DNA of 64,000 bases from Prevotella sp. UBA2809 (GTDB lineage: Bacteria; Bacteroidota; Bacteroidia; Bacteroidales; Bacteroidaceae): contig DEHD01000017.1 in the NCBI GenBank assembly GCA_002351725.1, positions 9,627-73,626 of the forward strand, written 5' to 3'. The notes below the pieces were generated by a model. The model made no database searches, was not told the origin of the DNA, and saw only the letters and a program-made list of their open reading frames with translations. Position numbers and translations under genes: made by a program. Position 1 is the stretch's first letter. Every line of letters starts with the position of its first letter. Of the stretch, positions 26,594-36,500 are shown one piece after another.

Positions 26594-28576
26594 TTAGTTC
26601 CATCCTGGATTCTGTGTCAATCCGTAATTCTTATTAATCTCATCTGGTGGCAGCGGTGCCAGGATCCACTTGTTAGACCAGTTTTCTGGGTGCTTCCATA
26701 CGAAACGTGGGTTACCGGTCTTCTCGCTGATCTCGTAAGCCTCATATTCAAATCGGGTAGGAAAGGCCTCGGTGTCAGGGTTCCATTTGCGCTCTACACG
26801 TTCTCCATTGGCATCAATCCAGTAGATGCGCATGCCACGAAGCGGTTTCTTAAAGTCATCGAACATTAAACGACGGTTCATGTCGTGGAAACGGTTCTCA
26901 AATTCGAATCCTAATTCACAGGCTCGCTCGCGCATAATCTCCTTTATCAGGTTGTCCTTATTTGCTGTAAGTGACAAGCCTGGATTGGCGGTTTCTATTT
27001 TGGGCAGACCAACACGTGCTCTCACGATATTAACTTGTTCGAGGGCCTTGGCTTGCTGGCCTGTCTCAGCTAATGCCTCTGCGTAGATGAGATAGAGCTC
27101 GGCTAAACGAATATAAGCGTATTGTACGGGCTCGTCATCAATTATACCTTGTCCACCCTGGTCGTCAGAACCTAAGTCGAGTACATATTTGTATGTAGGG
27201 AATCCGTGTGGACGACAAGTTCCTGCGGCCCATGTTCCACCACTGATGGCAAATTCACCACCTTCCCATAGCTGTACAGGATTGCCCTGGCCGTAAATCT
27301 GCCACTTGTAATCCTGCTTCTGTACCAGCATCGACTCATAAAGACGTGGGTCGCGATTTGCGAAGATATCCTTCTGTGCCGGCTTTTGGTTGTAGTATTT
27401 CTGACCGTCGAAGTTCTTACCGTCAGCCCATGGAAACATCTCCATCCAGTCGAGAGTAGCAGCAACAGCACCAGAATGCCATACGTTAGCCGGACACTGA
27501 TCCCACTCCAACATATAAACACGATCGTGTACAGCCAGAAGTGTCTCACGGTTGTTGCGGCTGCGGTAAGCCTTTCGGAATGCCAAACGGTAGCCTTCTT
27601 CGTTGGCCGATGTGGGTTGTATGAGTTGATAGTAATTTCCGTTTTGGCTGTTCATGGTGAAGAACTGCTCGCAGGCATCTACGACTGCTTGCCAACGTTT
27701 TACGTCGTAGTTACCATACCACACCTGACGTGCTTCAACAGCATCTTGAGGATCTTCACTACAGTAAGGTTTGTCGCTGTTGAAAATAGGACTTGCAGCG
27801 TAGTCGAGCAACTTCGCTTTTAGGGCAATAGCCGATGCTTTGGTGACGCGGCCTTCCCATGTTGCAATCTCATTGTCGGGCAGATTCCATGGTAGATTTG
27901 GTTCTGCAATGGCTTCGTCGAGCTGACCTACAGCAAAGTTTACGGTCTGTTCTATAGTGGCTCGCCCTTCCTCTAACTGGTCATCGCCTTTAAAGGCATG
28001 GTCAACGATGGGTAATCCGCCGAAATGACGTATGCCATCTAGATATTTCGATGCCAGAATGATGCGTGCCTCAGCCTTGAAACGAGCTTTTTCGGCATCG
28101 GTCATGTCGGGCACACGGTCCACATTGTCTATCAACAACTCGCAGTCGCGTACACAGTTCCAGATACTGCGTTTCGAGGTGTTGCTCATGTTCTGGATAC
28201 CGCCTTGTGATATAAAAGCAAAGCGGCTCTGGCACCAACCAGGGTTTGCATTGGCTGCTGTTAGGTTGCCGGTATAGAACATACGGCCAATATCATCCCA
28301 ACCAAGTTCTGAGTGCATGATATCCGATAGTGCCTCCATGACGCCTGCATTCAGACTGTAGCAGCTCTTGAACGGACAGTAGAGACCTTCATAGCATTGC
28401 CAAAGCAAGTATTCGGTATATACTTTTTTCGAGAATATCAGATCCTCATTAACATCCTCACCTTTTGCCTTGTCTAGGAAGTTGTCACCGAACTTTACGT
28501 CGTCAACACACGATAGTGTTAACAGCTGACATGTGGCAAGTATGATGCATAGTATGATTGAATAAATTTTCTTCAT
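26594..28576 (-). CDS. SusD/RagB-family nutrient-binding lipoprotein
   Basis: The 660-residue protein is long for SusD. The lipoprotein signal has its cysteine at about residue 23 (LTLSC). The helical SusD fold is supported by RFKAEARIILASKYLDGIRHFGG-like segments, AIALKAKLLDYAASPIFN, YIRLAELYLIYAEALAETG and the C-terminal motif LPPDEINKNYGLTQNPGW. It would cap the SusC barrel encoded 4 bp upstream (28581-31775) and bind the same glycan at the cell surface. The frame is intact, in contrast to the second susD at 22036. Confidence 0.93.
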   Translation of the reverse strand: MKKIYSIILCIILATCQLLTLSCVDDVKFGDNFLDKAKGEDVNEDLIFSKKVYTEYLLWQCYEGLYCPFKSCYSLNAGVMEALSDIMHSELGWDDIGRMFYTGNLTAANANPGWCQSRFAFISQGGIQNMSNTSKRSIWNCVRDCELLIDNVDRVPDMTDAEKARFKAEARIILASKYLDGIRHFGGLPIVDHAFKGDDQLEEGRATIEQTVNFAVGQLDEAIAEPNLPWNLPDNEIATWEGRVTKASAIALKAKLLDYAASPIFNSDKPYCSEDPQDAVEARQVWYGNYDVKRWQAVVDACEQFFTMNSQNGNYYQLIQPTSANEEGYRLAFRKAYRSRNNRETLLAVHDRVYMLEWDQCPANVWHSGAVAATLDWMEMFPWADGKNFDGQKYYNQKPAQKDIFANRDPRLYESMLVQKQDYKWQIYGQGNPVQLWEGGEFAISGGTWAAGTCRPHGFPTYKYVLDLGSDDQGGQGIIDDEPVQYAYIRLAELYLIYAEALAETGQQAKALEQVNIVRARVGLPKIETANPGLSLTANKDNLIKEIMRERACELGFEFENRFHDMNRRLMFDDFKKPLRGMRIYWIDANGERVERKWNPDTEAFPTRFEYEAYEISEKTGNPRFVWKHPENWSNKWILAPLPPDEINKNYGLTQNPGWN

Positions 28577-28580
28577 TATC

Positions 28581-31500
28581 TTAGAAATTTAATTTAACAC
28601 CTAAGTTAAAGATTCTCGTTACTGGATACTTGATGTACTGCATGTATCCGCCGCCCATGTTCTCAGGATCGTTTGCCTCCAATGGGGTAAAAGTAAGCAG
28701 ATTTGAGCCGTTCAGGTAGATACGCATACTTTCAAGTTGGCGGAACCATTTTGGATGACGTATGTTATAGCCTATCTCCATGTTTTTCAGTCGCAGGTAT
28801 TTTGCATCGTAATCCCAGATGTCTGAGTGTGCCTGATATTGCTTTTCGTTTGTGAACGTAAGGCGAGGCAACTGCGCATTTGGATTATCCTCGGTCCAGA
28901 TATTATCTACTACCCACTGTAGTAAAGAAGAGTGATATTGCTGGCCGAAGGCATGGCGATACACACCATCGAGGCTTCGTGCCACATTGAAAGCACCTGC
29001 CCAAAGCATGGTCAAATCGAAATTCTTATACTCCAGATAAAGGTTTAGCGAGAAGGTATAGTCAGGACGGTCGGTTTTGCCCAGGAACATCTGGTCGTAC
29101 TCTTCCGTCACACGACCGTCGCCATCGAGGTCGATATATACAGCATCACCGTTTCGGAGATCGCTTACCAACTGAGTGGGTAGCTGCTGTCCATAGGTGG
29201 CCATATAGCGCTCCTCTGTTTTACCCTGCTCGTAAAATTCAAAGAACTTATAACCCTTGCGCTCACCGATTGAGTGCCCTGTATAGTATGTCCAGTCTGG
29301 CGATACGACAGCATCTTCTGTCAATCCAAGTTGCTTGCCCATATAGCTGTTGGCTTTCACCAACTTGTCGGCACGTTTGATTTCTGCCTGCTCCACAATT
29401 TTGTTCTTTGAATAAGCAATTGATGGCGCTATCTCAAAACGGAAGTTATCACCAATCTTGTCGGCATACTTAAAGGTTAGCTCATAGCCGTGATTCTTTA
29501 CACGGCCATAGTTAATATACGATGGGCGCAGGGCTGTTGGAGCCTTAATCATCGACTCGTTGTTGATAAGAATATCCTTACGGTTTTCGTGGAAATAGTC
29601 GAAACTAACGCTGATACGATCCTTCCAGAGTCGCATGTCGATACCATAATTCTGTTTTACGGCAGTTTCCCAGGTTACATCGGGTGATGCTGATGAATAC
29701 TCGCGGGCTACATTCAAGAATGTGGTGTTGGTAGTTCCGAAGTTATAGCCTCCGAAGCTGTCGGGATGATTGTAGAATCCCTCTGTTATCTGCCAGGCTG
29801 CTGGTAAGTATAAGAAGCGGTAACCTTGACAGTTGTCGTTTCCCACTGTTCCTATAGAGAAACGCAGTTTAAGGTAAGAAATGGCAGGCAACAGGGGCTT
29901 CCAGAATTTCTCTTCGGATGGTGACCAACCGATAGAGGCCGATGGAAACAGACCATAGCGTTTACCCTTGGCAAAGTTCTCAGAACCGTTGTAGCCCATG
30001 TTCAGATCGAGCATATAACGGTGATTGTAATCATAGGTGGCACGGGCCACAAGTCCTACATATCCTTTAGGGATAGAGGTATAAGCACTACTCTGGTTAT
30101 CCCAAGGATAATATGTTTTCGACTGATTATAGAGCAACAGGCCCGACACGTTATGCCCTCCGAAACTACGTGTGTAGTTCAGACTAGCCTCTGCATACCA
30201 ATTACGGTCAGGCCAGCTTGATTCGTTATAGCCCAGATTCCAGTAGTCGCCCTTGCGCTGTAAAGCTATCGTGCCGTCTTCCTGTATAATCGGAGTGTAT
30301 TGTGCTGGCTGTCCTGCCGTGCGGTCCTTAGAATGATAGTAGGTTGAGTTGTAGGACCCTTTCAGTCGCAAGTCGAGACCTTTGGTGATGAAGCCAAGGT
30401 CGAGCTTGTAAATCAGGTCGGCTGTCAGCACATTAGTTGTTCGTTGCTGGTAGCCCTGTCCGTAAAAGGTGTCAAGACCATCACGTGTACTTACAGCATC
30501 TTCTGTAGCAATATACTGTGGGTTGGTCTTTATCCATTTGCCGTCTACAATGCCTGGGCCTGAGAAGGGTTGTGAATCCATCAGATTACTAAATAGATTC
30601 ATCTCCCCCCCACCGATAGAGCGCTTGTTCTCTACACGTCCGCCAATATTGACCGACAGTTGATGCCATTTGCCTAAGTTTAGGTCGAGGTTGGCACGGA
30701 AGTTGTAGCGCTGGTATGAGAAGTTCGACTTTGGATCAGAGCCAAGGGTCTTGAACAGACCATCCTGGTCGAGCATACCCAGCGATACGAAGTAGCGGGC
30801 AACTTTATTACCCCCCGACACGCTGATATTGTGCTGACTCTGTAGGGCCACATCTTTCATCATATAGTCTATCCAATTTACATCAGGATAAATCAGAGGT
30901 TGGTCGTGGTTCTTAAAATGCTCAAGTGTCTCATCCGAGAAACGTGGGTTGTTACCATCGGTGATACGTGCCTGATTAAAGGTCTTGGCATAGGTATATG
31001 AGTCGGCAAACTCGATAAACTTGGTCACAGCCTGTAAGCCCCATGAAGTTGAGGCTGAGATGTGAGTTTTACCCTCCTCACCGCGCTTTGTAGTGACAAG
31101 GATGACGCCATTGGCTCCACGTACACCATAAACAGCAGTGGCTGACGCATCTTTCAGCACCGTAATATCAGCAACTTCGTTTGGATCAATCTGAGTGAAG
31201 CTACGCTCTACGCCATCAACCAACACAAGCGGATTTGACCCGTTCAACGATGCCTGACCACGAATGAAGATGTTGGGGTCATCGGCACCTGGTGCACCAG
31301 AGTATTGTACCGTACTAACACCTGGTAGCTTTCCTGCCAGTGCATTTCCCAACGATGCTACAGGCGATTTGAGCAGCTCCTTACCGCTGACGTTTGAGAT
31401 AGAACCTGTAACAGTTACTTTCTTTTGTTGACCATAGGCGATAACCACCACCTCGTCGACTGTCTTTGAATCGGGGTCCAATTCGATTCTGAGATTGGTC

Positions 31501-31775
31501 GTTGATGTCACCGTTACCTCTTTGGTTTGGTAACCCACATACGACACTGTCAGCATCTTGTGTCCCGACAGCTCCAGAGAAAAGTTACCGTTAATGTCGG
31601 TTACTGTTCCCGTGGATGCTCCTTTCACTAACACCGAGGCACCTATCAGTGCCTCTCCCGTTGATGCATCTGCAACACTACCTCTTACCACCTTCGTCTG
31701 AGCGTTGACGAAAGATGGCAATAGCAGCATCAGGCTAAAGATACACCATTGGCAGAATTTTGATTTAGAGTTCAT
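28581..31775 (-). CDS. SusC-like TonB-dependent outer-membrane transporter, full-length
   Basis: At 1064 residues it has the complete architecture: signal peptide (about 1-25, FVNAQ), carboxypeptidase-regulatory-like domain (about 28-105, GSVADASTGEALIGASVLVK), linker DEVVVIAYGQQKKVTVTGSI, plug (LGNALAGKLPGVSTVQ, IFIRGQASLNGSNPLVLVDG, ITVLKDASATAVYGVRGANG), and a 22-strand type barrel ending in FNLGVKLNF. It moves oligosaccharides into the periplasm using TonB energy. It is the first gene of the import operon and has a TAATTTTG promoter 53 bp upstream. Confidence 0.95.
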   Translation of the reverse strand: MNSKSKFCQWCIFSLMLLLPSFVNAQTKVVRGSVADASTGEALIGASVLVKGASTGTVTDINGNFSLELSGHKMLTVSYVGYQTKEVTVTSTTNLRIELDPDSKTVDEVVVIAYGQQKKVTVTGSISNVSGKELLKSPVASLGNALAGKLPGVSTVQYSGAPGADDPNIFIRGQASLNGSNPLVLVDGVERSFTQIDPNEVADITVLKDASATAVYGVRGANGVILVTTKRGEEGKTHISASTSWGLQAVTKFIEFADSYTYAKTFNQARITDGNNPRFSDETLEHFKNHDQPLIYPDVNWIDYMMKDVALQSQHNISVSGGNKVARYFVSLGMLDQDGLFKTLGSDPKSNFSYQRYNFRANLDLNLGKWHQLSVNIGGRVENKRSIGGGEMNLFSNLMDSQPFSGPGIVDGKWIKTNPQYIATEDAVSTRDGLDTFYGQGYQQRTTNVLTADLIYKLDLGFITKGLDLRLKGSYNSTYYHSKDRTAGQPAQYTPIIQEDGTIALQRKGDYWNLGYNESSWPDRNWYAEASLNYTRSFGGHNVSGLLLYNQSKTYYPWDNQSSAYTSIPKGYVGLVARATYDYNHRYMLDLNMGYNGSENFAKGKRYGLFPSASIGWSPSEEKFWKPLLPAISYLKLRFSIGTVGNDNCQGYRFLYLPAAWQITEGFYNHPDSFGGYNFGTTNTTFLNVAREYSSASPDVTWETAVKQNYGIDMRLWKDRISVSFDYFHENRKDILINNESMIKAPTALRPSYINYGRVKNHGYELTFKYADKIGDNFRFEIAPSIAYSKNKIVEQAEIKRADKLVKANSYMGKQLGLTEDAVVSPDWTYYTGHSIGERKGYKFFEFYEQGKTEERYMATYGQQLPTQLVSDLRNGDAVYIDLDGDGRVTEEYDQMFLGKTDRPDYTFSLNLYLEYKNFDLTMLWAGAFNVARSLDGVYRHAFGQQYHSSLLQWVVDNIWTEDNPNAQLPRLTFTNEKQYQAHSDIWDYDAKYLRLKNMEIGYNIRHPKWFRQLESMRIYLNGSNLLTFTPLEANDPENMGGGYMQYIKYPVTRIFNLGVKLNF

Positions 31776-31828
31776 GTTAAATTAATATTAAAATTAGAGT
31801 ATAATAATGTCAGTAGAAATTCTGGTTG

Positions 31829-31836
31829 CAAAATTA
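31829..31836 (-). promoter_or_regulatory. Bacteroidetes -7 box (TAATTTTG) for the SusC/SusD operon
   Basis: The minus strand reads ATATAATTTTGCAACC, 53 bp before the SusC start codon. Binding sites of the HTCS regulator would be expected near here, but I could not identify one. Confidence 0.6.
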
Positions 31837-31878
31837 TATGCTTTAGTTAACTCTTTGGCGCCCTTATAAATCATAAAA

Positions 31879-31910
31879 CTTCCCGAATGTGTCGTGATAC
31901 ATTCGGGAAG
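31879..31910 (-). terminator. Terminator of the GH27 gene
   Basis: CTTCCCGAATGT / ACATTCGGGAAG form a perfect 12-bp stem with an 8-nt loop. On the minus strand it is followed by TTTTATGATTT. It insulates GH27 from the SusC/D operon. Confidence 0.75.
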
Positions 31911-31935
31911 CTAAAGAATACAAAATCATTATTTA

Positions 31936-33207
31936 TTACTTGGTGATACTAAGTAGGTAGGATACTACATCGCGACTCTTAATAGTCAGCTTGCGTTCAA
32001 CCTTATTCTTTGTTGAGGTCTTCCCCTCCAGTTTGTGAGTCCAAAGATTGTATACCTTATAAACTTGTGTATTGAACAGGGTGGCTCGACCACTCACCTC
32101 GCTGTCGGTTAGGTTAAAGTCTTGCCAGTTGATTGTAAAGGATATATCTTGTCGTGTTGGGTTGAGAATGGTAAATGCCCAGTTTCCACCGGCAAGTGGC
32201 TTGAACCAAAATTGCAGTCCGCCTCGGTCGGTGTAGTGGAAACCTTGAATACCCAGTGTATCTTGGTCGATAGCAATCATTTCCTTATTCATGATGATGT
32301 TGCGTGTGGCTTCGCTCATGTTTCTGAGGTCGTTACCAAGAATGAGTGGGCTTGCCATCATGCACCACATAGTGAAGTGGGCACGGTCTTCATTCTCTGT
32401 CATGCCATTCCCTACTTCTAACATATCGGGGTCGTTCCAATATCCGCGTCCTGCATAGCGGCGTAGTGTGTCGTTATACTGTATGCACTGCATCACACCA
32501 AACTGACTGTAACCGGCAGGAAATACGCGCAGCGAGTCGAAGTTGCACCAAATGTCGGGGGTGGTGCGCCAAGAGTGCCCAACCTCGCGTGCCCATTTCC
32601 AAGGTTTGCTGCTGCCCCATTCGCACATGCTAAAGAAGATAGGGCGTCCTGCCGAACGCAAGGCATCACTCATGAGCTGATAAGCACCTTGTGGGTTTAC
32701 ATTGGTGGTATTACACCAATCGTACTTCAAATAGTCAACTCCCCAGCGGGCATATTGGATAGCATCCTGATACTCATGCCCCAAAGAACCTGGCATGCCT
32801 GCACATGTGGCAGAACCGGCATCACTGTAGATACCAAGTTTTAGCCCTTTGCTATGCAGATAATCGGCTACCGATTTCATCCCGTTGGGAAATTTCTTAG
32901 GGTCTTCCTGTATAAAGCCTTCTGCGTCACGCTCCCCATGCCAGCAATCATCTATATTAATATAGGTATAACCGGCATCACGCAGTCCTGTTTCCACCAT
33001 GGCATCGGCTATGCCTTTGATGATTTCCTCAGAGATGTCGCCCTGAAACTTGTTCCATGTGCTCCAGCCCATTTGTGGGGTGTCGGCTAAATGCTCCCAT
33101 TTTTGCGCAGATACCGATAACGAGCTACAGCACAGTGCCATTGCCATAAAGATGCCTCTACAGAGCGTAGGGCGTTTTTTACTCATTTTCTTTTGATTTC
33201 TCTTCAT
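31936..33207 (-). CDS. GH27 alpha-galactosidase
   Basis: The 423-residue protein has a signal peptide (about 1-35, LSVSAQ; a second ATG at 33186 is also possible). The GH27 features are all present: PQMGWSTWNKF at the start of the barrel, YINIDDCWH, the nucleophile aspartate in LKYDWCN, the acid/base aspartate in NDPDMLEVGNG, and the C-terminal beta domain. It would remove alpha-1,6-galactose side chains from galactomannan or galactoglucomannan, clearing the backbone for the GH26 enzymes. It has its own promoter and terminator. Confidence 0.93.
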   Translation of the reverse strand: MKRNQKKMSKKRPTLCRGIFMAMALCCSSLSVSAQKWEHLADTPQMGWSTWNKFQGDISEEIIKGIADAMVETGLRDAGYTYINIDDCWHGERDAEGFIQEDPKKFPNGMKSVADYLHSKGLKLGIYSDAGSATCAGMPGSLGHEYQDAIQYARWGVDYLKYDWCNTTNVNPQGAYQLMSDALRSAGRPIFFSMCEWGSSKPWKWAREVGHSWRTTPDIWCNFDSLRVFPAGYSQFGVMQCIQYNDTLRRYAGRGYWNDPDMLEVGNGMTENEDRAHFTMWCMMASPLILGNDLRNMSEATRNIIMNKEMIAIDQDTLGIQGFHYTDRGGLQFWFKPLAGGNWAFTILNPTRQDISFTINWQDFNLTDSEVSGRATLFNTQVYKVYNLWTHKLEGKTSTKNKVERKLTIKSRDVVSYLLSITK

Positions 33208-33591
33208 AACGTTTCTAGATTTTATTTATAGGGTTTAACGAGTTTCTATAACAATATCCCAAAAACAATCTTTTTGACCGACGAATTTTCAATTCATTAC
33301 TAATTAAAAATAAACTACTAATAACATTTCCCAATTAACTCATATACTAACGTCCTTACTATTTAACTATAATTTTTGGTTGCAAAGGTAGTATTTTATT
33401 CATAAAAGATGCTATTTGGATGAATTATAGATGTGCCTAGATGTACCATTGAAACATTTGGGCATCAGAAAGATACAAAACGGAAGGAAGAAGTGGAAAA
33501 AGAGCAGATAGAATGAAAAAAATACAAAGATTCATATGATAACCAAACTTATTTTTGTAAATTTGTGCCGAAATCAATAATCCATGCGATA
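33208..33591. promoter_or_regulatory. Divergent promoter region between GH27 and the HTCS gene
   Basis: This 384-bp AT-rich gap has no gene. A minus -7 box TACCTTTG lies at 33383-33390 and would give GH27 an unusually long leader of about 170 bases. A plus -7 box TAAATTTG lies at 33558-33565, 26 bp before the HTCS ATG. I saw no obvious operator repeat. Confidence 0.55.
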
Positions 33592-36500
33592 ATGAAGAAA
33601 CTGTTATGTTCTATACTTTTCTGTATGACCTTGCAACTGGCTATGGCTACAGAGTATCCTATCTTTAGGACTCTGGATGTAAGGACTGGCTTGTCGGATA
33701 ATTATGTGAAAGACATTCTGCGCGACCAGTATGGATTTATGTGGTTGGCTACCAGCAATGGACTCAATCGTTACGATGGCTATCAGTTTAAAAAATATAC
33801 GATTACTCAGTTGGGTAATTATAATGACGACATCATGCGTATTATGGAGGACGGCGATGGGACACTTTGGATTCAGACGATAGAGCATACTTATATTTAT
33901 AATCGAGCACTTGACAGGATTACCGACGAAGCCAAACAGCTGCTCAATAATTTTGGAATCACAGGTAGCTATAAACGAATTTTCACTGACGAGGCCAAGA
34001 ATCTATGGGTTAATACCGATAAGATGTTGTTTCGCTACAACTTTGAACAGAAGAAACTCTCAACCATTGCCCATGTTTCTGCTGGCGATATTGTTGACTT
34101 GACGGTCAGGGGGGATAGAGCTTATGTGCTTACTCAGAATGGCGACTTCTATCGGGTAGATATTGCCAATGGCATTATGAAACATGAGGGGCATTTCAAC
34201 TTTTTGTCTACTAGCTGGCATCAGCTATACCTCGATTCGCAAGGCTGGTTGTGGTTCTTCTCTGCCCATTCGCCTAACGATGGGTTGAACCGTTACGACA
34301 CATCAACCCGGCAATGGGATAATCATCCTATATTAGGAACATTTCAGCATACCATCCTGGTTTCGATGCTCGACGATGGTATTGGTAATATGTGGATAGG
34401 AACAGAGAATGAAGGCATATATGTGTTAAACACTAACAGTATGCAACTTACCAAACTGGCAAGGAGCGACAACTCGCTGTTTTCGTTGCCTAGTAATCAT
34501 ATCTCTTGTTTTTTTAAAGACGTGCAAGATGTGATTTGGATTGGAACAAGTAAGTGGGGGGCAGCCTATGCCGATTTGACTCCACATTTCTTCGATCTTA
34601 CAAGACTTCAAGGTAACGAAGACATTAGCTGTATTGCTGAAGATTCGAAAGGAAACCTTTGGATAGGATTCGATGGCGAAGGAATAGCCATGATGACAAT
34701 GACGGGCAGCCTCACCTACTATAATAAAGCGAAGGGTAATCTTGCTTCTAATTTGGTGACATGTTCGTTGACCGATCATGCAGGTCGCCTGTGGATCGGT
34801 ACCTATGGAGATGGTATCTTGTATTTCGATGGACGGCAATTCGTGAAATATCAGACTGCAGGTGCTGCAGCAACATTCATGCGCTGTATGGCCGAGGATG
34901 AATATGGGAATCTATGGTTGGGTACTATCAATAACGGCATCGTTTGTTTGTGTTCAGATGGTACTACGGCATATTACACCATGGATAACTCAGTGCTGCG
35001 TACAAGCAGTATTACCAGTCTGCACTGTGACAATCATAACAACCTGTATGTAGGCACAAGTACAGGCTTTTATGTCTTCGATATCAAAGCAAAGGCTTTT
35101 CGTGAGCAGAACAGCAGCACGCAGAAGCTGACAGATGATTTTATTACTTCGCTCGACAAGGATGAAAGGGGATTGGTATGGATCGGCACCCGTACTGGTC
35201 TGAAAATATATGATGAACCTCGCGATACACTGTTCTCACTTACTGAGGAGGATGGCCTGTCGAATTCCTTTGTCAGGGCTGTTCTAGGTGATAGGGAGCT
35301 GAATATGTGGGTTAGTACTGATAATGGCTTAACACTTGTCAAAACCACTAAATCTGATGATGGGGGCTATTCCTTTGTGTGTATACCCTTTTTCGAGGAA
35401 GATGGGTTGGAAAAAGCGGCGTTCAACAACGATGCTGTGTGCCTGACATCAACAGGTGTGTGCCTGATTGGAAGCAATAATGGTCTTATAAGAATCAAAA
35501 ATAATTTGTTGCCTACCGACTATCCTCTTACGCATATCATGTTTACAGCGCTTATTGTTGGAAATCAGCCGATAGAGGTTGGTGATAAGAGTGGCATTTT
35601 GAATCGTAATCTACAATTGTCAAATAGCATAACGCTTAGCTACGATCAGAATAATATCTCTATTGATGTGTCGGCCATGAACTATAACAAGAAGCACAAG
35701 ATACGCTATCTGTACCGTCTGCGAGAGGTGAACGACCGTTGGATAGCTCTGCCAGGCAATCGTATCAACTTTAATGCGTTGGCTCCAGGAACCTATACGC
35801 TCGAAGTGAAGGCTACCGACCTGAGCGGTTGGACCAGCGAGCCATCGGTGCTATGCATTCATGTAAAACCGCCTTTCTGGCGCTCTATGTCTGCTTATAT
35901 CTGCTACCTACTGCTGATAATCATCGGTGTGTATCTATATCTTCGTCAGCTACAAAAGAAGCATCAGAGGATGCTCGCACAGCAGAAGTTGGAAATGGAG
36001 CTGGAGCAGCAACACCTGATGGAGGCCAACAAGATGAGGTTCTTTACCAATATCAGTCATGACTTGAAGACGCCGTTGTCGCTTATCATCACCCCCCTGG
36101 AGAAACTACTGGCAGGCCAGCTGGAGAAATCTATAAGGGTAGAGTTGGATTTGGTGTGGCGCAATGCGCGCATGTTGATGGACGAGGTAACACAACTGCT
36201 CGATATGCGAAAGCTTGATGCAGGCAATGAGAAACTGCATCTGTCGCATGGTGACTTCATCGAGTTCCTGCGTAAGATTGTCGAAAGTTTCAAGTATTAT
36301 GCAGAGAGTCGGGGGATGGTGATGAATCTGAAAATCAATTCACCCAGCATCGAGATGGATTTTGACCAAAGTAAGATGCGCAGGGTGGTGATGAATATGC
36401 TTTCGAATGCTTTCAAATACAACTCTGTAAGAGGCAGTATTTCTGTGACTGTAGGTCGGGAGGGGCAGAACATGGTACTGCAGATAGCTGATACGGGCAT

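Noticed and set aside
33565..33591. Earlier GTG start for the HTCS gene
   Set aside because: It would overlap the TAAATTTG promoter box and would place nine residues before a complete signal peptide.
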